Assembly: GCA_042095835.1 (NCBI GenBank)
Contig: JBELML010000067.1
Location: 1 to 32,537 of the forward strand
Source of the DNA: DATFKA01 sp042095835
GTDB taxonomy: Bacteria; Bacteroidota; Bacteroidia; Chitinophagales; Saprospiraceae
Length of the DNA stretch: 32,537 bases
Direction: 5' to 3'
The notes under the pieces were generated by a model. That model was not told the origin of the DNA and did not search any database. It worked only from the letters and a program-made list of their open reading frames with translations. The position numbers were made by a program, and so were the translations under genes. Positions 1-8,827 of the stretch are shown piece by piece (the first letter of the stretch is position 1; every line of letters begins with the position of its first letter).

Positions 1-162
1 ATTTCCTCACTACTTTTCAACTTCACTGAATGGGGACAAACCGCAACTGCGCCCACCTGATTTATATTCTTTAATCCCCCTTCTTGAACTAACACTAATT
101 ATCATTATTTGTAAAAAGTACTCCTTATGATTAGATATATATCCTATTCTGTGTTCGTACTG
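1..162. other. Left edge, no supported gene
   Basis: AT-rich sequence in which I find no convincing gene. A frame open from base 1 on the + strand stops at 58-60 and could be the last 19 codons of a gene cut by the window edge. It is too short to support. Confidence 0.4.
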
Positions 163-403
163 TCCCGTTCGGCGTAGGCTGAAGCCTGCGTCGGTGTGAT
201 AGCAAAACTCCTTTTGCTAATGACCATCTCCTCCGATCATCCTTATCATTGGAAAGTCTTTGAATCCATTCTCTTTATTTTTTTCGCAAGACAGATTCTT
301 GCTTGCACTCCGACGCAGGCACGAGTTGATTTAGCATCAACTCTTAAGCCTACGCCGAACATTCTCTTTCTTTTTTTATTTGGACATTCTACGCTCAACT
401 GGG
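163..403. repeat. Family A multi-hairpin repeat, copy 1
   Basis: About 240 bp, closely repeated at 982-1222. An outer inverted repeat pairs GTTCGGCGTAGGCTGAAG (167-184) with CTTAAGCCTACGCCGAAC (343-360). A second nested pair is CCTGCGTCGG and CCGACGCAGG. Three small hairpins lie inside: AGCAAAA/TTTTGCT, GCAAGA/TCTTGC and GAGTTGAT/ATCAACTC. A further end, CTACGCTCAACTGGG, resembles the reverse complement of the left end. It begins just past the stop codon of the minus-strand gene to its right. It has no coding potential. It could be a non-autonomous mobile element or a structured 3'-end element; the sequence alone does not decide. Confidence 0.85.
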
Positions 404-409
404 ATATTA

Positions 410-943
410 TTATTGTTTATTTCGCCATTTTTCATCATTCCAATACTTATATATGTTAGCAATATTTATTTCACTGCTCTCAACCTGGACAATAACTACA
501 TCTTTAAAGAAATCAAAAATATTATCGCTCAGCTTATAATATTTATTTCCATCATTGTATACAATTGAGTCTATATTATCACCTTCAATTTTAAGCAAAA
601 TTCCTCCTTCTGATGGGCCATCTCCAATTTGCATCAACCCTTTTTCTGACCAAAAGTCATACTCCTCATATGTTGAAGCAGAAAAATCTAAAGGGAATAG
701 ATCATCGAATAATAATTCATCATTAGTCAAATTTATTTCAGGTAAATACTTTAATTTTGATAAATAGCCTTTTCCTTCTATTAAATCTCCCTTAAATTCT
801 AACCTCAAATAGAATAATTGAGAGAAAAATCGATACATCGGAGGTATTGTGATTTTATACTCATTCTCAATTAGTTCAACATTAAGTGCATCTTTTAAGG
901 GTCTTGTTTTGAGGAGTTCAAACCCTCTTCTCAATATTTTCAT
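410..943 (-). CDS. SUKH/SMI1-KNR4-like protein, possible immunity protein
   Basis: A 177-residue cytosolic protein with no signal peptide or membrane segment. The IPPMY segment near residue 35, the IGDGPSEGG turn near residues 107-115 and the following alternating hydrophobic strands resemble the SUKH (SMI1/KNR4) fold. This is a resemblance by eye, not a search result. In bacteria, SUKH proteins commonly act as immunity proteins that bind and neutralise polymorphic nuclease toxins. No toxin gene is next to it. The stop codon lies 7 bp from repeat A copy 1, and copy 2 lies about 40 bp upstream of the start, so the gene is bracketed by repeats. Its AT-rich composition differs from the housekeeping genes to the right and fits accessory DNA. 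Confidence 0.65.
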   Translation of the reverse strand: MKILRRGFELLKTRPLKDALNVELIENEYKITIPPMYRFFSQLFYLRLEFKGDLIEGKGYLSKLKYLPEINLTNDELLFDDLFPLDFSASTYEEYDFWSEKGLMQIGDGPSEGGILLKIEGDNIDSIVYNDGNKYYKLSDNIFDFFKDVVIVQVESSEINIANIYKYWNDEKWRNKQ

Positions 944-981
944 AATTTAAAATTTTGGGTCTGGGAAGAATCCTATTATTT

Positions 982-1222
982 CCCCGTTCGGCGTAGGCTG
1001 AAGCCTGCGTCGATGTGATAGCAAAACTCCTTTTGCTAATGACGATCTCCTCCGATCATCCTTTCATTTAAAAGTCTTTGAATCCATCCTCTTTATTTTT
1101 TTCGCAAGACAGATTCTTGCTTACACTCCGTCGTAGGCACGAGTTGATTTAGCATCAACTCTTAAGCTTAAGCCGAACACTTTTTTCTTTTATTATTTTG
1201 ATATCCTACGCTCAACTGGGGA
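982..1222. repeat. Family A multi-hairpin repeat, copy 2
   Basis: Same orientation and organisation as the copy at 163-403. The left end is TCCCCGTTCGGCGTAGG. The inner right end is AAGCCGAAC (1170-1178). The outer right end, CCTACGCTCAACTGGGGA, matches the reverse complement of the left end with few differences. The internal hairpins are conserved while linkers differ by point changes and small indels. It ends 14 bp before the stop codon of the next minus-strand gene. No clear target duplication is visible. Confidence 0.85.
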
Positions 1223-1235
1223 AAACTAAAACAAT

Positions 1236-1907
1236 TTATATAAATTGACTTAGGTATCCCTCACAGTCAAAATTAACCTCTGGAGGGTTTATTTGAAATT
1301 CATCCCTTAAAATCTGAGGGTTATTAAAAAAATATTTACCTCTTTGCCAAATTGGATACTCATTATCAATTTCATCGTCCCTAGGATCAATAATAACACC
1401 CAATGAATTCTCGATATTAACTAGGGCTCTGGTTAATCTTGGTGCATTTTTTTCTGCTACTTGAATTTGCCACTCAAAATTCATGGATAACGGAACCCAA
1501 ATATCTTTTGCAGTACTTATAAGAAAACTCCTTTCAAAAAATCTAAACATATCTATGGTAACTAGATTCTCAACTTTTAACATCTCGTCATTTTCTAAAA
1601 TCACATAACCAACACCCCCAATTCTAAGGATTTCAGTAGTAATATCTTTTGTTTTATATTGATTTTGCAGGGCGAAAATAATTTCTTCTAAGTTTTTTTC
1701 ATTGAATTGAATCTCTCTATTATCATACAGATAATATTTTGGCAAAAGAAGTTGTTCTTCAATTAAAACTTTAAGGGTTTTAAACAAATCATCAAAAGGA
1801 TTCCAAGTTTGATTTGAAGCCTCAGGTCCAATAAAATTTGATGTATTCAAGAAGTCCGAAAATCCCCAGTTTAGTGAAAAACCCATGTATCTAGATGTAT
1901 CTGACAT
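1236..1907 (-). CDS. Uncharacterised accessory protein
   Basis: A 223-residue acidic protein that I do not recognise. No signal peptide, membrane helix or catalytic motif is visible. It starts MSDTSRYMGF and is rich in Asn, Phe and Ile/Leu. Near residues 194-205 it has a charged stretch (DPRDDEIDNEYP). Its size, AT-rich composition and place beside a SUKH-like gene between repeat copies resemble genes of polymorphic-toxin immunity clusters, but that is inference from context only. Its stop lies 14 bp beyond repeat A copy 2. The truncated third copy lies about 110 bp upstream of its start, so it forms the second gene-plus-repeat module. No promoter fitting the consensus was found upstream. Confidence 0.6.
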   Translation of the reverse strand: MSDTSRYMGFSLNWGFSDFLNTSNFIGPEASNQTWNPFDDLFKTLKVLIEEQLLLPKYYLYDNREIQFNEKNLEEIIFALQNQYKTKDITTEILRIGGVGYVILENDEMLKVENLVTIDMFRFFERSFLISTAKDIWVPLSMNFEWQIQVAEKNAPRLTRALVNIENSLGVIIDPRDDEIDNEYPIWQRGKYFFNNPQILRDEFQINPPEVNFDCEGYLSQFI

Positions 1908-2014
1908 ATATTAATGTTTTATCTCTACTTAGGGATAGCCATCTTCAAATCTAAATAAACTTATGCCACTCCCTTTCCCTTGAATTAAGGTGCCAGATTG
2001 GAGTTTTAGTTCCC

Positions 2015-2054
2015 TCCCCGATTCTTCCTAGGCTGAAACCTGCGTCGAGGTGTG
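2015..2054. repeat. Family A repeat, truncated copy 3
   Basis: Only the left ~40 bp of the family is present: TCCCCG, then CCTAGGCTGAAACCTGCGTC. It differs from copies 1 and 2 at several bases and breaks off where they continue into the first small hairpin. It ends 11 bp beyond the stop codon of the minus-strand MBL-fold gene, the same placement as the two full copies. Confidence 0.7.
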
Positions 2055-2065
2055 TTAAATACATT

Positions 2066-2707
2066 CTACCGCAAAAACGGATTATTCGCCTTCTCATAGC
2101 CGATTGTTGTTTTCGGGCCGTGACCAGGATAAACTTCTGTATCGTCAGGTAAGGGGAAGAGCTGAGTCTCTATACTTTTGAGTAGGGTGGCGTGGTCACC
2201 ACCAGGCAAATCTGTACGACCAATACTTTCTCTGAACAAGACATCGCCACCAATCACGAATCCTCCCTTTTTATCATAAAAACACAAGCTGGCCGGAGAG
2301 TGTCCTGGTGTGAAAAAGATCTCCATCTGGCTGCTCCCAAATTCGAGCGTTTCACCTGCCTGGAGATAGGCGCCGGGCATGGGCGATACCTCTGGATAAG
2401 GGATACCGTACATCATACACACCTGTGGCACTGCCTGAAGTACGGGGAGCTCTCCCTCGTGGCATTCGAGCGGGAGTTGATAGGTATCTGCTACGAATTT
2501 ATTGCCAAATACATGGTCTACATGGCAGTGGGTGTTGATCAGGCGTACGGGTTTCAGTTGCAGCCGCTCAATGGTGTTGACGAGCTCTTCTTTTTCGTGG
2601 GCTTGGTAGCAACCTGGATCGAAGATGACACACTCGCCGGTATCATCGTAGACGAGGTAGGTATTTTCTTGAAAAGGATTGAAGGTGAGTGTTATTACTT
2701 TGGACAT
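2066..2707 (-). CDS. MBL-fold metallo-hydrolase, glyoxalase II-like
   Basis: A 213-residue cytosolic metallo-beta-lactamase-fold hydrolase of the short glyoxalase II-like type. The zinc ligands are visible: HCHVDH at residues 60-65, His135 in TPGHS, Asp155 in GGDVLF and His196 in PGHGP. These suggest a binuclear metal site that hydrolyses a thioester such as S-lactoylglutathione or a related thiol adduct; the real substrate cannot be read from sequence. I chose the start MSKVITLTF because family members begin just before this first strand. A start 69 bp upstream would add a tail rich in Ser, His and Lys with no family counterpart. It is monocistronic. A truncated family A repeat lies just past its stop and a family B element lies upstream. 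Confidence 0.9.
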   Translation of the reverse strand: MSKVITLTFNPFQENTYLVYDDTGECVIFDPGCYQAHEKEELVNTIERLQLKPVRLINTHCHVDHVFGNKFVADTYQLPLECHEGELPVLQAVPQVCMMYGIPYPEVSPMPGAYLQAGETLEFGSSQMEIFFTPGHSPASLCFYDKKGGFVIGGDVLFRESIGRTDLPGGDHATLLKSIETQLFPLPDDTEVYPGHGPKTTIGYEKANNPFLR

Positions 2708-2790
2708 AGTTTTGATTTTTTTCTCCATGAGAGATGCACAGAGGTGCATGGAGTTTTGGAATGACAAAGAAAGCACTTTGTTTTTGAATG

Positions 2791-3044
2791 AGTTAAACGC
2801 ACCAAAAAAAATACACGACTTTTATTTTTATATTTAGACTGAGACTTAAAGTGAAAACCGCTCTGGCATCTTCATTTTTGTCATTCGATACAAAAACGAA
2901 GCAAAAAAATCTTGCCTAGCCAAACTCGCTCCGCTCAAACAATGCCTAGGCGGCATCCCGCACTTTGCTTATGATCTTTTTTACACTTAATTCCGAGTAA
3001 TAAGCATTTCTTTTTCAGTTTTTATTTTGATGCGTTTAACATAG
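2791..3044. mobile_element. Family B MITE-like element, copy 1, with target duplication
   Basis: Non-coding element of about 254 bp. Its ends carry the inverted repeat GTTAAACGCA (2792-2801) and TGCGTTTAAC (3031-3040). It is flanked by a perfect 10-bp direct repeat TTTTTGAATG (2781-2790 and 3045-3054), preceded on both sides by G, which fits a target-site duplication. The interior holds a stretch shared with 18668-18797, including a GCCTAG/CTAGGC pair. It has no transposase and would need one supplied in trans. It lies between the MBL-fold gene and the large surface-protein gene, and may carry or displace upstream signals of either. Confidence 0.8.
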
Positions 3045-3272
3045 TTTTTGAATGGGATTGTTAAAGCAAGTGAAAAATTTTATATTGCTACTAAGGAATG
3101 GGTGACAAATAAATTCGGTGCAAGCCTTCGTTTTTACTGAAGTACTCCTTAATGTAGGCTATAAGACAAATGAATCTATGGTCTACTAAACAATGCAGCC
3201 CGATTGAGTGTCCACTTTATGTACTATTCTCCCCAAAATATCAGTACCTTTTTATCAAAGTAATTTCACTGT

Positions 3273-6200
3273 ATGCTCCAAAGATATTTCCTTTTTTTTG
3301 TTTTCCTCTGTGTAGGAACTTTTGGCTACAGCCAGGTAGCTCAGGTAGAGTTTGGTAAAAACCGTGTACAGTATCACGACTTCTTTGAAGAATGGTCCCA
3401 ATACGAAAGCGAAAATTTTGTCACCTACTGGTATGGGATGTCCCGCAATGTGGGGCAATCCGTGGTGCAGATGGCAGAGTTCGACTTTGCAGAGATACAG
3501 GGTGTTTTGGAGCATCGCATCAATGAGAAAGTACAAATTGTGGTCTATACAGACCTGTCTGACGTCAAGCAGAGTAATATCGGTACGGAGGAAGTATTCA
3601 CGAATACAGGAGGACAGACCAAAATCGTGGCCAATACGATTTTTGTATATTTTGATGGCAACCACAATAATCTCCGAAAGCAAATTAGAGAAGGAGTGAC
3701 GCAGGTCTACCTCAATGCTATGCTTTTTGGCTCTAATATCCAGGAGATTGTACAAAATGCGGTTTTACTCAACTTGCCCAACTGGTTCAAAACGGGTCTG
3801 ATTGGCTATATTGGAGAACCTTGGAATACAGATATAGACAATCAACTGAAAGATATCCTCACTACAGGAGCCTTTGAAAATTTCAATGATCTGGCCGATG
3901 AATATCCCGCCCTTGCTGGCCATTCTTTCTGGTATTTTATTAGCGAATCCTATGGCCAATCTATTGTCACCAACTTGCTTTACCTGACTCGGATCAACCG
4001 CTCTATTGAGAGTGGCTTGCTGTACGTTTTAGGGAGCTCCTTCCAGACGATTGCTTACGATTGGGAGCAGTTTTATCGCGCCCGTTACAAGCAAGATGCT
4101 AGCGGTAGAGATCAGATTAGTGGGAAGTTGATTGATATTAAAAATAAAAAGAAGCATCGACTCTCTCAACTCAAAATGAGCCCCGATGGTACTAAGCTGG
4201 TCTATGTACTCAACGATATTGGCAAGTACCGCATCTATCTTTATGATCTATCTAGAGATGAGAAAAAAGTCATCCAAAAGGGAGGCTTCAAAAATCTGTT
4301 TCAGGCTACCGATTATAACTACCCACACCTTGCCTGGAATCCTAATGGACAGGAACTCGCCATCTTTAGCGAACGCCGAGATAAAATTGGTTTAGAACTG
4401 TATAATATCCTGGATGGAAAAATCCAGGAACTGATTGTACCGCAGCAATTCCAAAGAATTTATAGCCTGGACTATATGGACCCCTTCACCATCCTCTTCT
4501 CAGCAGGCGTGAGTGGCTTTGGCGATATTTTCACCTTTCATACTAGAACGCAACTATCAGAGCGGATCACCAACGATTACTACGATGATCTCGAACCTAC
4601 CTTTGTAGAGCTGGATGGAGAAAAAGGGATTCTGTTTGCCTCTAATCGCAGTAATGATACGCTTTTACAAAATCAAAAACTGGACTCTATCTTACCGATC
4701 AACACCTTTGATATCTATTTTTATAATATGGATCGGAAAATACCAGAACTGGTTAGAGTCACCAAGACACCACTTGCCAACGAGCGGCAACCGATTCAGA
4801 TCAACGACAAACAATTCAGCTATCTGAGTGATCGAGTAGGTGTATACAATAGAGAAATTGGCCATTTAGAGGATTTTATTCATCATTATGATAAAAAATA
4901 CTACCTCAATGATGGTACAGATTTCACCCTCCACGCAGACTCTACACTGGAGTCCCTGGATACGACCCTGATTGATAGTACGGAGCTGATACCGATCATT
5001 CGACAAAGAGCTATAAAGTATATCAGCACCAATGCCAACAAAAATATCGTTCGGCAGTCTAATGCACTTAAATCCACGCGATTGGTGGAGGCGATTCAAC
5101 GGGCAGATGATATCGAAATCTACCTCAAAGAAGTGAATCCGAGTGAAAGCAAAATTCCAAAGTTTACCCAGTTTCAACAAAATAGAGCGGGGCAAATGGA
5201 GCAAATACTCAGCCTGAATACCAGCGAGGCTCCAGCTTCTACAAGGGGTGATTTTCCGAGTGAAACGACTCAGATCATATCTATTGGCGATGCGCCTGCC
5301 GTTCCACGAGATACACTCGATCCTTTGAAGTTTTACTTCCAGAGTGAGTTTGGCAATCCAGCCGGAGATGTGGTTGAAGAAAAGTCGCAGGCTGTTCCTA
5401 CGGAATTGCAAGAACCCAAAATCCAATTGCCTTCTATCTCTGTATTAGAGTTTTTGAATACTGGTCAGGAGCAGCGCAACTTCCACAAGTTCCGACCAGC
5501 GAATATCGTTCCCTATCGCCTGCGCTTCCGGACCGACTACTTTGCCACTCAGATGGATAACAGTCTACTCTTCGAGGGTTTAGACAACTTCGCAGCCAAT
5601 CCCGAAGGTGTATTTGGCTATCCGCCGCCAGGTATTTTGCTTAAAGCCAATGTCAAGGATTTGTTGGAAGACCATGTATTTGAGGGCGGCATTCGTGTGC
5701 CGACGACCTTTAATGGGGCGGAGTATTTTGTCACCTATACGGATCGCAAGCGGCGATTAGACAAAAATTATGCGGTCTACATGAAGCGGGATCGAATCAA
5801 CGAAGGGTCGATAGGTTTTGTACCCAGAAGAAAAGAAAACGTCATTTTACTCGGTCAATTTGGCGTGCGATATCCGCTCAATATTTTCCAGAGCTTACGC
5901 GCCAGAGCAACCATCCGAAATGACCGATTGACCCAATTGATTAGTGATCAAACTTCGGCTAATATTCCTACTGAAAATGCGACCAGAGCAGGTATCCGGC
6001 TAGAATATGTGTATGACAATACGATCAGCCGCGATATGAATATCCTCAACGGGACGCGCATCAAGATTTTTGGCGAGGTTTATAAGAAATTCAACCTGTC
6101 GACTTCTGATGGATTCGATCTTAATTTCAGCGATGGTAGCTTGTCTATTTTGAGTATCGATGCTAGGCATTACCAGCCGATCCTAAAGCATTCGATTTTT

Positions 6201-6740
6201 GCTACCCGCTTTGCTGCGAATACCTCTTTTGGTACGGAGCGCGTACAATACTTTTTGGGCGGCTCCGACAATTGGCTGATTCCACAATACAACAACGACA
6301 TCCCAACAACGGGCAACAATTATGCCTTTCAAACGGCTGCACCGAATATCAGAGGCTTCCGCTTTGGTATTCGCAACGGGAACTCTTTCGCGCTGATCAA
6401 TTCAGAACTGAGAGTGCCGATCTTTAAATATATTTCTAAAAATATTCGCTCTAGCTTCTTCAAGAACTTTCAGTTGTTAGGCTTCTTCGACGTTGGTACC
6501 GCTTGGGAAGGCAACGACCCTTATCGAGAAGACAATCCACTCAACACGACTGTATTCGAAGAAGGAGACGTTATCGATGTGACGGTCAACTTTTTCCGTG
6601 ATCCCATTGTAGCGGGTTATGGCTTTGGAGCGAGGACTATGCTTTTTGGGTATTTCATCCGTGCCGATTATGGCTGGGGCATTGAGACACAGATTGTACA
6701 GGAGCCGCGTCTGCATATTTCTCTGGGACTGGATTTTTAG
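3273..6740 (+). CDS. Exported protein: degenerate peptidase domain, TolB-like propeller, C-terminal barrel
   Basis: A 1,155-residue envelope protein with a signal peptide (MLQRYFLFFVFLCVGTFGYSQ). Residues ~30-270 look like a gluzincin peptidase (peptidase MA-like) domain. The expected HExxH helix reads REGVTQ (139-144), and the usual PxWFxEGxAxY motif reads LPNWFKTGLIGYI (168-180), so the catalytic residues appear lost. Residues ~290-550 hold TolB-like propeller blades (SPDGTKLVYV, WNPNGQELAIF). A polar linker of ~200 residues follows. Residues ~760-1155 are amphipathic strands resembling the BamA/Omp85 surface-antigen barrel and end in LHISLGLDF with a terminal Phe. It is probably an outer-membrane protein with a periplasmic scaffold. 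The substrate or partner is unknown. It stands alone, downstream of a family B element. Confidence 0.8.
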   Translation: MLQRYFLFFVFLCVGTFGYSQVAQVEFGKNRVQYHDFFEEWSQYESENFVTYWYGMSRNVGQSVVQMAEFDFAEIQGVLEHRINEKVQIVVYTDLSDVKQSNIGTEEVFTNTGGQTKIVANTIFVYFDGNHNNLRKQIREGVTQVYLNAMLFGSNIQEIVQNAVLLNLPNWFKTGLIGYIGEPWNTDIDNQLKDILTTGAFENFNDLADEYPALAGHSFWYFISESYGQSIVTNLLYLTRINRSIESGLLYVLGSSFQTIAYDWEQFYRARYKQDASGRDQISGKLIDIKNKKKHRLSQLKMSPDGTKLVYVLNDIGKYRIYLYDLSRDEKKVIQKGGFKNLFQATDYNYPHLAWNPNGQELAIFSERRDKIGLELYNILDGKIQELIVPQQFQRIYSLDYMDPFTILFSAGVSGFGDIFTFHTRTQLSERITNDYYDDLEPTFVELDGEKGILFASNRSNDTLLQNQKLDSILPINTFDIYFYNMDRKIPELVRVTKTPLANERQPIQINDKQFSYLSDRVGVYNREIGHLEDFIHHYDKKYYLNDGTDFTLHADSTLESLDTTLIDSTELIPIIRQRAIKYISTNANKNIVRQSNALKSTRLVEAIQRADDIEIYLKEVNPSESKIPKFTQFQQNRAGQMEQILSLNTSEAPASTRGDFPSETTQIISIGDAPAVPRDTLDPLKFYFQSEFGNPAGDVVEEKSQAVPTELQEPKIQLPSISVLEFLNTGQEQRNFHKFRPANIVPYRLRFRTDYFATQMDNSLLFEGLDNFAANPEGVFGYPPPGILLKANVKDLLEDHVFEGGIRVPTTFNGAEYFVTYTDRKRRLDKNYAVYMKRDRINEGSIGFVPRRKENVILLGQFGVRYPLNIFQSLRARATIRNDRLTQLISDQTSANIPTENATRAGIRLEYVYDNTISRDMNILNGTRIKIFGEVYKKFNLSTSDGFDLNFSDGSLSILSIDARHYQPILKHSIFATRFAANTSFGTERVQYFLGGSDNWLIPQYNNDIPTTGNNYAFQTAAPNIRGFRFGIRNGNSFALINSELRVPIFKYISKNIRSSFFKNFQLLGFFDVGTAWEGNDPYREDNPLNTTVFEEGDVIDVTVNFFRDPIVAGYGFGARTMLFGYFIRADYGWGIETQIVQEPRLHISLGLDF

Positions 6741-7004
6741 GCGTGGGTTGTTTCCATTACCAGTAGAATAACCAGGCTTAATCTTTAAATACAGCACCAA
6801 TAACTTTCTTTTGCGATCTAGGGCTATTGAGATAGCCTACAGAATAAAACTTCAATGGGCTATTCTTACTACCTATTAAAGTAGCCTTGCACACTTTTTT
6901 TTGTTATAATTGTTTTTTATTTAATACTGAGTTGATTTTTACTTTAGGAATAAGCGAAATCTACTCCAGTTCTTTTCCTTGGGAATAGATTCGGCGCCCA
7001 AATT

Positions 7005-8708
7005 ATGCAGAAAAAGTGGACATTAAAAGCAACCGATGAACAGGAGGTCTTGTACTTGCAACAAGGCCTTGAGGTGCTTCCACTCATTGCTCGACTATTG
7101 GTGCAACGTGGAATCAAAACGACGGAGCAAGCACAACAATTTTTTCAACCCAATCTTAGAGAACTGCACGATCCCTTCCTGATGAAGGACATGCAAAAGG
7201 CAGTAGACCGACTACATGAAGCGATAGATCATAACGAGAAGATTCTGATCTATGGCGATTATGATGTAGACGGTACGACTTCCGTAGCCCTGCTTTTCAA
7301 CTTTCTGGAGCGTCGCCATTCAAATATTGGCTTCTATATTCCTGATCGATACAAAGAAGGCTATGGCCTTTCGATTGCAGGCGTTGATCATGCAGTAGAG
7401 CAAGGGTGTCAATTGATTGTGACAGTAGATTGCGGCATCAAAGCCGTAGAGCAGGTAGCCTATGCCAATGAGAAAGGACTTGAAGTGGTCATCTGTGATC
7501 ATCATTTACCAGGTGAAGTGTTACCAGATGCGGTGGCGATTCTCGACCCTAAGCAGATAGACTGCCCCTATCCTTACAAGCATCTGAGTGGTTGTGGGAT
7601 AGCGTTTAAATTTGTGCAAGCCTTCGAGCAGGAGAATAATATTCCCATCGAGGAGTTGAATAGCTTGCTCGACTATGTCGTCATCAGTATTGCTTCTGAT
7701 ATCGTGCCCTTGACTGGGGAAAATCGCATCTTAGCACACTTTGGACTCAAGCAACTCAACTATACCCACAGGCCAGGTCTATTAGCACTCATACAACAAA
7801 GTAAGCTAAAGCGTCCGATCAGAATCAGAGATATTATTTTCGGTTTAGCGCCGATCATCAATGCTGCCGGTAGACTGTCTAATGCCGAACAGGCCGTGCG
7901 ACTCATGCTGGCTCGTAGTAGAATGGAAGCCCGCGAATATGCAGATGAGTTGGAGGTCTGCAATCAAATCCGAAGAGAGTTTGATCAAAAAACTGCTATC
8001 GAGGCAGAGCAGCTCCTAATAGATGAGCCGCAGTTGATGAACAATAAAAGCATCATTCTTTACCAACCACATTGGCATAAAGGAGTGATCGGTATTGTAG
8101 CATCTCGGATCGCAGAGAAGTACCACAAACCTACGGTGATTCTTACCCAATCCGAAGATGATGTAGTGGGCTCTGCCAGGTCAGTCAGTCAATTTGATAT
8201 CCATGATATTATAGAGTCTTGCAGTGATATGCTGATCAACTATGGAGGGCATAAATACGCTGCGGGTATGACACTAGCCTCCGATAGAGTGCATGATTTC
8301 CAGGAGCGCTTTGAGAAGAAGGTAGCGACAGCCATCTTACCGGACCAGGAGGAACCAGAGATAGAAATCGAAGCGGAGGTCGATCTAAAAGATATCAATC
8401 AACAGCTATGGGATCAGCTCAAAAACTTTGCACCTTTTGGCCCCGATAACCAAATGCCTGTTTTTATTTGTAAAGATGTGCGAGATGGAGGCTATACCAA
8501 AGTGCTGAATGAGAAACATCTGAAGATGGGCATCAAGAAAGATAGCAATAGGATGATCTATGGCTTGGCTTACGGCAAAGCAGACCTCTTAGAGAAAGTG
8601 CAGAAAAGTAAGCGCTTCGATATCTGCTATACCATCCAGAAAAATGGTAAAAATCGGCGTGGTGGTTATCAGCTAATCGTACATGATATCCGCTTTCCGG
8701 AGGAGTAA
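7005..8708 (+). CDS. recJ: Single-stranded-DNA-specific exonuclease RecJ
   Basis: A 567-residue protein, normal RecJ length. RecJ degrades single-stranded DNA 5' to 3' in recombinational repair, base-excision and mismatch repair. The DHH phosphoesterase motifs are intact: DYDVDGTTS at residues 85-93, VDCG near 141-144 and DHH at 165-167. The DHHA1 nucleic-acid-binding domain carries GGHKYAAGM near residue 407, and a C-terminal OB-like domain follows. The ATG start at 7005 gives the usual short N-terminus before the first helix. The 264-bp region upstream is free of genes. No terminator is evident between it and the barrel-protein gene 119 bp downstream, but that gene has its own promoter. Confidence 0.96.
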   Translation: MQKKWTLKATDEQEVLYLQQGLEVLPLIARLLVQRGIKTTEQAQQFFQPNLRELHDPFLMKDMQKAVDRLHEAIDHNEKILIYGDYDVDGTTSVALLFNFLERRHSNIGFYIPDRYKEGYGLSIAGVDHAVEQGCQLIVTVDCGIKAVEQVAYANEKGLEVVICDHHLPGEVLPDAVAILDPKQIDCPYPYKHLSGCGIAFKFVQAFEQENNIPIEELNSLLDYVVISIASDIVPLTGENRILAHFGLKQLNYTHRPGLLALIQQSKLKRPIRIRDIIFGLAPIINAAGRLSNAEQAVRLMLARSRMEAREYADELEVCNQIRREFDQKTAIEAEQLLIDEPQLMNNKSIILYQPHWHKGVIGIVASRIAEKYHKPTVILTQSEDDVVGSARSVSQFDIHDIIESCSDMLINYGGHKYAAGMTLASDRVHDFQERFEKKVATAILPDQEEPEIEIEAEVDLKDINQQLWDQLKNFAPFGPDNQMPVFICKDVRDGGYTKVLNEKHLKMGIKKDSNRMIYGLAYGKADLLEKVQKSKRFDICYTIQKNGKNRRGGYQLIVHDIRFPEE

Positions 8709-8774
8709 GCCACCACCTGACTAGCCATATCCAATCCTGAAGCAGTTGGCCTAGAGCGCCTTTCCTAAGTAGAC

Positions 8775-8807
8775 TTTGGTGGAGATCGGTAAATGTGAGT
8801 ATATTTG
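8775..8807 (+). promoter_or_regulatory. Promoter for the barrel protein-lptB-lipoprotein operon
   Basis: TTTG (8775-8778), 21 bp, then TATATTTG (8800-8807) is a full match to the Bacteroidota housekeeping promoter (-33 TTTG, -7 TAnnTTTG). It predicts a transcript start near 8814, just before the ATG at 8828. It supports that start over an in-frame ATG at 8795, which would lie inside the promoter. Confidence 0.7.
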
Positions 8808-8827
8808 AGCTCATACTTTATACCGCT

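Noticed and set aside
1..60. C-terminal end of a + strand gene
   Set aside because: Nineteen codons to a TGA cannot be told from chance.
196..459. Reading frame on the + strand through repeat A copy 1
   Set aside because: It runs through a repeat that is conserved as DNA structure, not as protein, and copy 2 does not keep the frame.
163..1222. Family A repeats as integron attC sites
   Set aside because: They follow stop codons as attC sites do, but the outermost bases read GTT...AAC rather than the AAC...GTT order of attC core sites, and no integron integrase is in the window.
163..1222. CRISPR array
   Set aside because: Only two full copies about 820 bp apart with a gene between them; there are no short regular spacers and no cas genes.
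2192..2764. Open frame of 190 codons opposite the MBL-fold gene
   Set aside because: The minus strand encodes a complete zinc hydrolase with all metal ligands; the + frame shows no family features.
4866..5426. Open frame on the minus strand inside the large surface-protein gene
   Set aside because: The + strand protein is continuous with signal peptide, propeller and barrel; the opposing frame has no recognisable content.
6822..6837. Hairpin GGCTAT/ATAGCC as terminator after the surface-protein gene
   Set aside because: The stem is only 6 bp and no T run follows.
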